Assembly (NCBI GenBank): GCA_024280215.1
Contig: JAJRQO010000027.1
Coordinates: 1-64,000 of the forward strand
Direction: 5' to 3'
Origin: Candidatus Zixiibacteriota bacterium
GTDB lineage: Bacteria > Zixibacteria > MSB-5A5 > GN15 > FEB-12
Length of the DNA stretch: 64,000 nucleotides
The position numbers and the translations under genes are program-made. Shown here in pieces: positions 61,786 to 64,000 of the stretch (position 1 is its first letter; the number at the start of each line of letters is the position of its first letter). Below the pieces are notes generated by a model. The model was not told the origin of the DNA, made no database searches, and saw only the letters and a list, made by a program, of their open reading frames with translations.

Positions 61786-61844
61786 GTAGGTCAGAACCCC
61801 TGTGGTTCTGACATTGTGTCAGGAGCACAGGGCTTCTGACCTAC
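61786..61844. repeat. Inverted pair of GTAGG-stem repeats
   Basis: Copy 1 (61786-61812) is identical to the tgt insertion. Copy 2 (61818-61844) is in the opposite orientation with three differences. They are joined by ATTGT, so the whole block is a large dyad from GTAGGTCAGAA to TTCTGACCTAC, like a BIME. Confidence 0.85.
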
Positions 61845-61854
61845 AAATTCAATT

Positions 61855-61883
61855 GGCGGAACTGCTAAAGAGTTCCGTCCTAC
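61855..61883. repeat. Palindromic repeat with GCTAAAG loop and CCTAC tail
   Basis: GGCGGAACT / AGTTCCGTC around GCTAAAG, then CTAC; one base differs from the copy at 44722-44750. Confidence 0.75.
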
Positions 61884-61897
61884 ATAGTTTATTCTTT

Positions 61898-61947
61898 CAA
61901 GACCCTTCGACTCCGCTCACAGGTTGCAACCTGTTCAGGGTGACTTG
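61898..61947. repeat. Repeat related to the SBBP-gene insertion
   Basis: Nested dyads: outer CAAG(T)/(A)CTTG, GACCCTTCGAC... paired with ...TTCAGGGTGAC, and a central CAGGTTGCAACCTG palindrome. The CCCTTCGA and CAGGG ends are shared with 6734-6760. Confidence 0.65.
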
Positions 61948-61957
61948 AAAAGTCATT

Positions 61958-63322
61958 TTAATTCAACAAACTTTCTATTGCTACTTGAAGGTTCTCGACA
62001 CCGATAAGTTCAATTTTTGATTCGGTCGTTTTTGATATGTTCGACTTCGGAAGCATGACTCGTTTAAATCCCATTTTTTCTGCTTCATTGATTCGTCTAT
62101 CAGCAAGCGACACGCCCCGCACTTCACCCGACAATCCAACCTCACCAAAGACCAAAGTATACGGGTCAATCGGTTTATTGAGAAGCGATGAAACTATCGA
62201 AACCAACAGCGCTAAATCTGTCGAAGGTTCCGCAATCTTGAGTCCGCCCGCAGGCGAGACAAAAACGTCGTTAGTTCCCATCGGGTAACCACACCGTTTT
62301 TCCAAAATTGCCAAGAGTAAAGCCAACCGTTTGTTATCGATTCCCCCCGCAACTCTCTGAGCATTTCCATAATTTGCCGCTGTCACCAACGCTTGAATCT
62401 CGACCAAAATCGGACGACTCCCCTCGCAAAGTGCCGTCACAACCGCACCGCTTCGATGCTCCTGATATTTTTCTGAGAGAAAAAGCGACGATGGATTGCT
62501 GACTTCGACAAGCCCCTCTTGTCGCATTTCAAAAAGTCCAATCTCCGAAACAGAGCCAAACCGATTTTTATTAGCACGAAGCATTCGATACAAATGGGTA
62601 TGGTCGCCCTCAAAATAAATAACGGTATCAACCATATGCTCCAGAAGTTTCGGACCCGCAACGACGCCATCTTTGGTCACATGTCCGATCAGAAAGAGTG
62701 CGATATCATTTGCCTTGGCAGAACTAATCAATTGATGCGAGACCTCTCGAATCTGCCCGACTGTCCCCGGAGGTGAGTCAAGCATAGACGATGAAACGGT
62801 CTGAATTGAATCAACTATGATAACTTGAAATCTTTCTTTGGTAATAAGCGAATTGATTTCTTCAAGCGAGGTTGTATTTATAGCGGTGACATTTTCACCA
62901 ATTACTTGTAATCTATTTGAACGAAGTTTGAGTTGCGAAAGAGATTCCTCACCAGTCACATACAAAACCTGTAGACCTAATTTGGAATATGCTTCGGCTG
63001 CTTGTAAAATAAGGGTCGACTTGCCAATCCCAGGTTCTCCTCCAAGAAGTATCGTCATACCAGGAAGCAAATGCCCTCCAAGCACTCTGTCGAATTCAGA
63101 GATGCCACTTTTGTATCCAAACGATTGCGACATTTCTATTTCGGGAATTCGTTTTTTTACCGAGTCGGTTATTTTTGTGGTAGTACCTTTTTTGGTCGTA
63201 ACTTTTTCTTCAAGGAGAGAATTCCAAGCGTGGCACTCTTTGCACTGCCCTTGCCATTTTGGATGTTCGGCTCCGCATTGAGAACAAAAATATGCTGATT
63301 TCAGTTTTTTACTTATCGCCAT
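61958..63322 (-). CDS. radA: DNA repair protein RadA (Sms)
   Basis: 454 residues of the RecA-related RadA family, acting in recombination intermediate processing. The N-terminal zinc finger is FCSQCGAEHPKWQGQCKEC. It has Walker A GGEPGIGKSTLIL, Walker B VIIVDSIQTV, the RadA-specific KNRFG in LRANKNRFGSVSEIGLFEM, and a C-terminal Lon-protease-like domain (FVSPAGGLKIAEPSTDLALL, GEVGLSGEVRGVS) without the protease role. The normal length indicates an intact gene. It follows dnaB on the minus strand and has a readable promoter. Confidence 0.96.
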   Translation of the reverse strand: MAISKKLKSAYFCSQCGAEHPKWQGQCKECHAWNSLLEEKVTTKKGTTTKITDSVKKRIPEIEMSQSFGYKSGISEFDRVLGGHLLPGMTILLGGEPGIGKSTLILQAAEAYSKLGLQVLYVTGEESLSQLKLRSNRLQVIGENVTAINTTSLEEINSLITKERFQVIIVDSIQTVSSSMLDSPPGTVGQIREVSHQLISSAKANDIALFLIGHVTKDGVVAGPKLLEHMVDTVIYFEGDHTHLYRMLRANKNRFGSVSEIGLFEMRQEGLVEVSNPSSLFLSEKYQEHRSGAVVTALCEGSRPILVEIQALVTAANYGNAQRVAGGIDNKRLALLLAILEKRCGYPMGTNDVFVSPAGGLKIAEPSTDLALLVSIVSSLLNKPIDPYTLVFGEVGLSGEVRGVSLADRRINEAEKMGFKRVMLPKSNISKTTESKIELIGVENLQVAIESLLN

Positions 63323-63352
63323 TATTATAAACCTTACATGAATTTGTTATGC

Positions 63353-63381
63353 ATTATATATCACAATACACACAACAATAA
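63353..63381 (-). promoter_or_regulatory. Predicted radA promoter
   Basis: On the minus strand TTATTG, 17 nt, then TATAAT, 30 nt before the radA start. Confidence 0.5.
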
Positions 63382-63407
63382 AATTCCTCTATCACATATT
63401 TGTCGGA

Positions 63408-64000
63408 TTAAAATGGTGGTGGCTCTTCCTCGTCACGATTATCTGGAACTGGCATTTGCTGACTAACCCCATCAACCCCTGGAGGAAGTTCACGATAACC
63501 AGGAGCAAGATTTTCAAACCGAGCAAACTCTTTGACAAAAGCGAGCTTGATATTTCCCGTGGCACCATTACGCTGCTTGGCAATAATAACTTCCGCTTTC
63601 CCCTCGACTTCCTGAAATTTCGGATCAGTCTTTTCAATATGTGCCATGTAATGTTCTTCACGATAAACAAACATGACCAAATCGGCATCCTGCTCAATCG
63701 CACCAGATTCACGCAGGTCAGAAAGCATCGGACGTTTGTCAGGTCGAGATTCGACATTACGAGAGAGCTGTGAACATGCCATCACCGGAACGTTCAGCTC
63801 CTTCGCCATAATTTTCATAGAGCGAGAAATCGCCGACATCTCCTGCTGACGGTTCTCGTGACGACCAGACATCTGCATCATCTGAATATAATCAACGATG
63901 ACAAGTCCCAAGTTATGTTGCGATTTCAAACGTCTCGCTTTGGCAAGCATTTCCATCCCACCCAAGTCAGGAGTATCATCAATGAAAATCGGTGCTTCTG
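63408..64000 (-). CDS. dnaB: Replicative DNA helicase DnaB (3-prime part, runs off the window)
   Basis: Only the last ~197 codons are in the window; the frame stays open to the edge ([18 protein letters not shown]), so the 64000 end is not a start. Visible parts of the RecA-like helicase core are [12 protein letters not shown] (Walker B), [43 protein letters not shown] and [31 protein letters not shown]. The C-terminal tail is Pro/Glu-rich (RDEEEPPPF). The hexamer unwinds DNA at the replication fork. The next gene downstream is radA. Confidence 0.95.
   Translation of the reverse strand, partial: EAPIFIDDTPDLGGMEMLAKARRLKSQHNLGLVIVDYIQMMQMSGRHENRQQEMSAISRSMKIMAKELNVPVMACSQLSRNVESRPDKRPMLSDLRESGAIEQDADLVMFVYREEHYMAHIEKTDPKFQEVEGKAEVIIAKQRNGATGNIKLAFVKEFARFENLAPGYRELPPGVDGVSQQMPVPDNRDEEEPPPF

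Larger units (their letters stand above)
61748..61957. other. Repeat-filled gap between radA and tgt
   Basis: 210 nt, of which most is occupied by four repeat units (61786-61812, 61818-61844, 61855-61883, 61898-61947). The tgt promoter, if any, must lie in the remaining ~40 nt or upstream; I could not identify it. Confidence 0.5.

Noticed and set aside
1-64000. tRNA and rRNA genes
   Set aside because: No cloverleaf with a GGTTCRANTCC-type arm and no rRNA-like sequence was found; the GGTTC-containing hairpins belong to repeats.

Overview
The window is a compact, AT-rich bacterial chromosome segment carrying housekeeping, central-carbon and cell-envelope genes. Two secreted proteins end in the PNPFNP-type sorting domain read by the type IX secretion system. 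There are also Mla-type lipid transport genes, an MsbA/heptosyltransferase envelope cluster, a DUF2723 membrane protein and 2-oxoacid:ferredoxin oxidoreductase. This mix points to a Gram-negative, probably anaerobic or microaerophilic member of the Bacteroidetes/Chlorobi (FCB) superphylum or an uncultured sister phylum. I cannot name the phylum from sequence alone. Many genes start with TTG behind a good Shine-Dalgarno. Promoters of TTGACA-N16/17-TATAAT type can be read in several places.

Layout. 0.1-3.3 kb: lipoprotein plus mlaD-mlaF-mlaE (leftward). 3.5-4.5 kb: ThiI/MnmA-like PP-loop enzyme. 4.9-8.9 kb: two sorting-domain proteins, one a seven-repeat SBBP protein. 9.5-13.8 kb: OPT transporter and a membrane glycosyltransferase fused to TPRs. 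13.8-18.2 kb (leftward): TPR protein, permease with an apparent AUU start, ComF, XerD and a degenerate GGDEF protein. 18.3-20.0 kb: M28 peptidase with PDZ. 20.0-29.5 kb (leftward): M50 protease, DUF4292 lipoprotein, MsbA-like exporter, four glycosyltransferases and RelA/SpoT. 29.6-31.1 kb: PHP and MBL hydrolases. 31.3-36.3 kb (rightward): prfB with its programmed frameshift, then pta, an aminotransferase and pckA. 36.4-37.7 kb: small poorly known genes. 37.9-43.0 kb (leftward): DUF2723 protein (interrupted by an in-frame UAG), GT4 and a flippase-like protein. 43.5-44.6 kb: orphan DUF4268 nuclease-like gene between repeat clusters. 44.9-57.6 kb (leftward): cDPGS-like, carbamate kinase, cca, sucC, sucD, korDABC and ndk, then larA, mdh and icd. 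57.7-60.2 kb: aldehyde dehydrogenase and an outer-membrane barrel. 60.6-64.0 kb (leftward): dnaB (partial), radA and tgt.

How the genes fit together. The 45-57 kb block is a TCA-segment operon (isocitrate to 2-oxoglutarate to succinyl-CoA to succinate, plus malate/oxaloacetate) built on ferredoxin-dependent KGOR, so it could run in either direction. pckA and pta connect it to gluconeogenesis and acetate metabolism. The 20-29 kb block builds and exports the lipid A/core part of the outer membrane. The 38-43 kb block looks like a glycosylation unit.

The most unusual aspect is a dense population of short palindromic repeats in intergenic gaps. They form several sequence families with compensatory stem changes. 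Two copies sit inside genes (tgt and the SBBP protein), each as an exact 27-nt, 9-codon, in-frame insertion. I saw no CRISPR array, prophage, rRNA or tRNA. I did not find a clear new multi-gene system; the repeats and the non-standard translation signals are the best leads.
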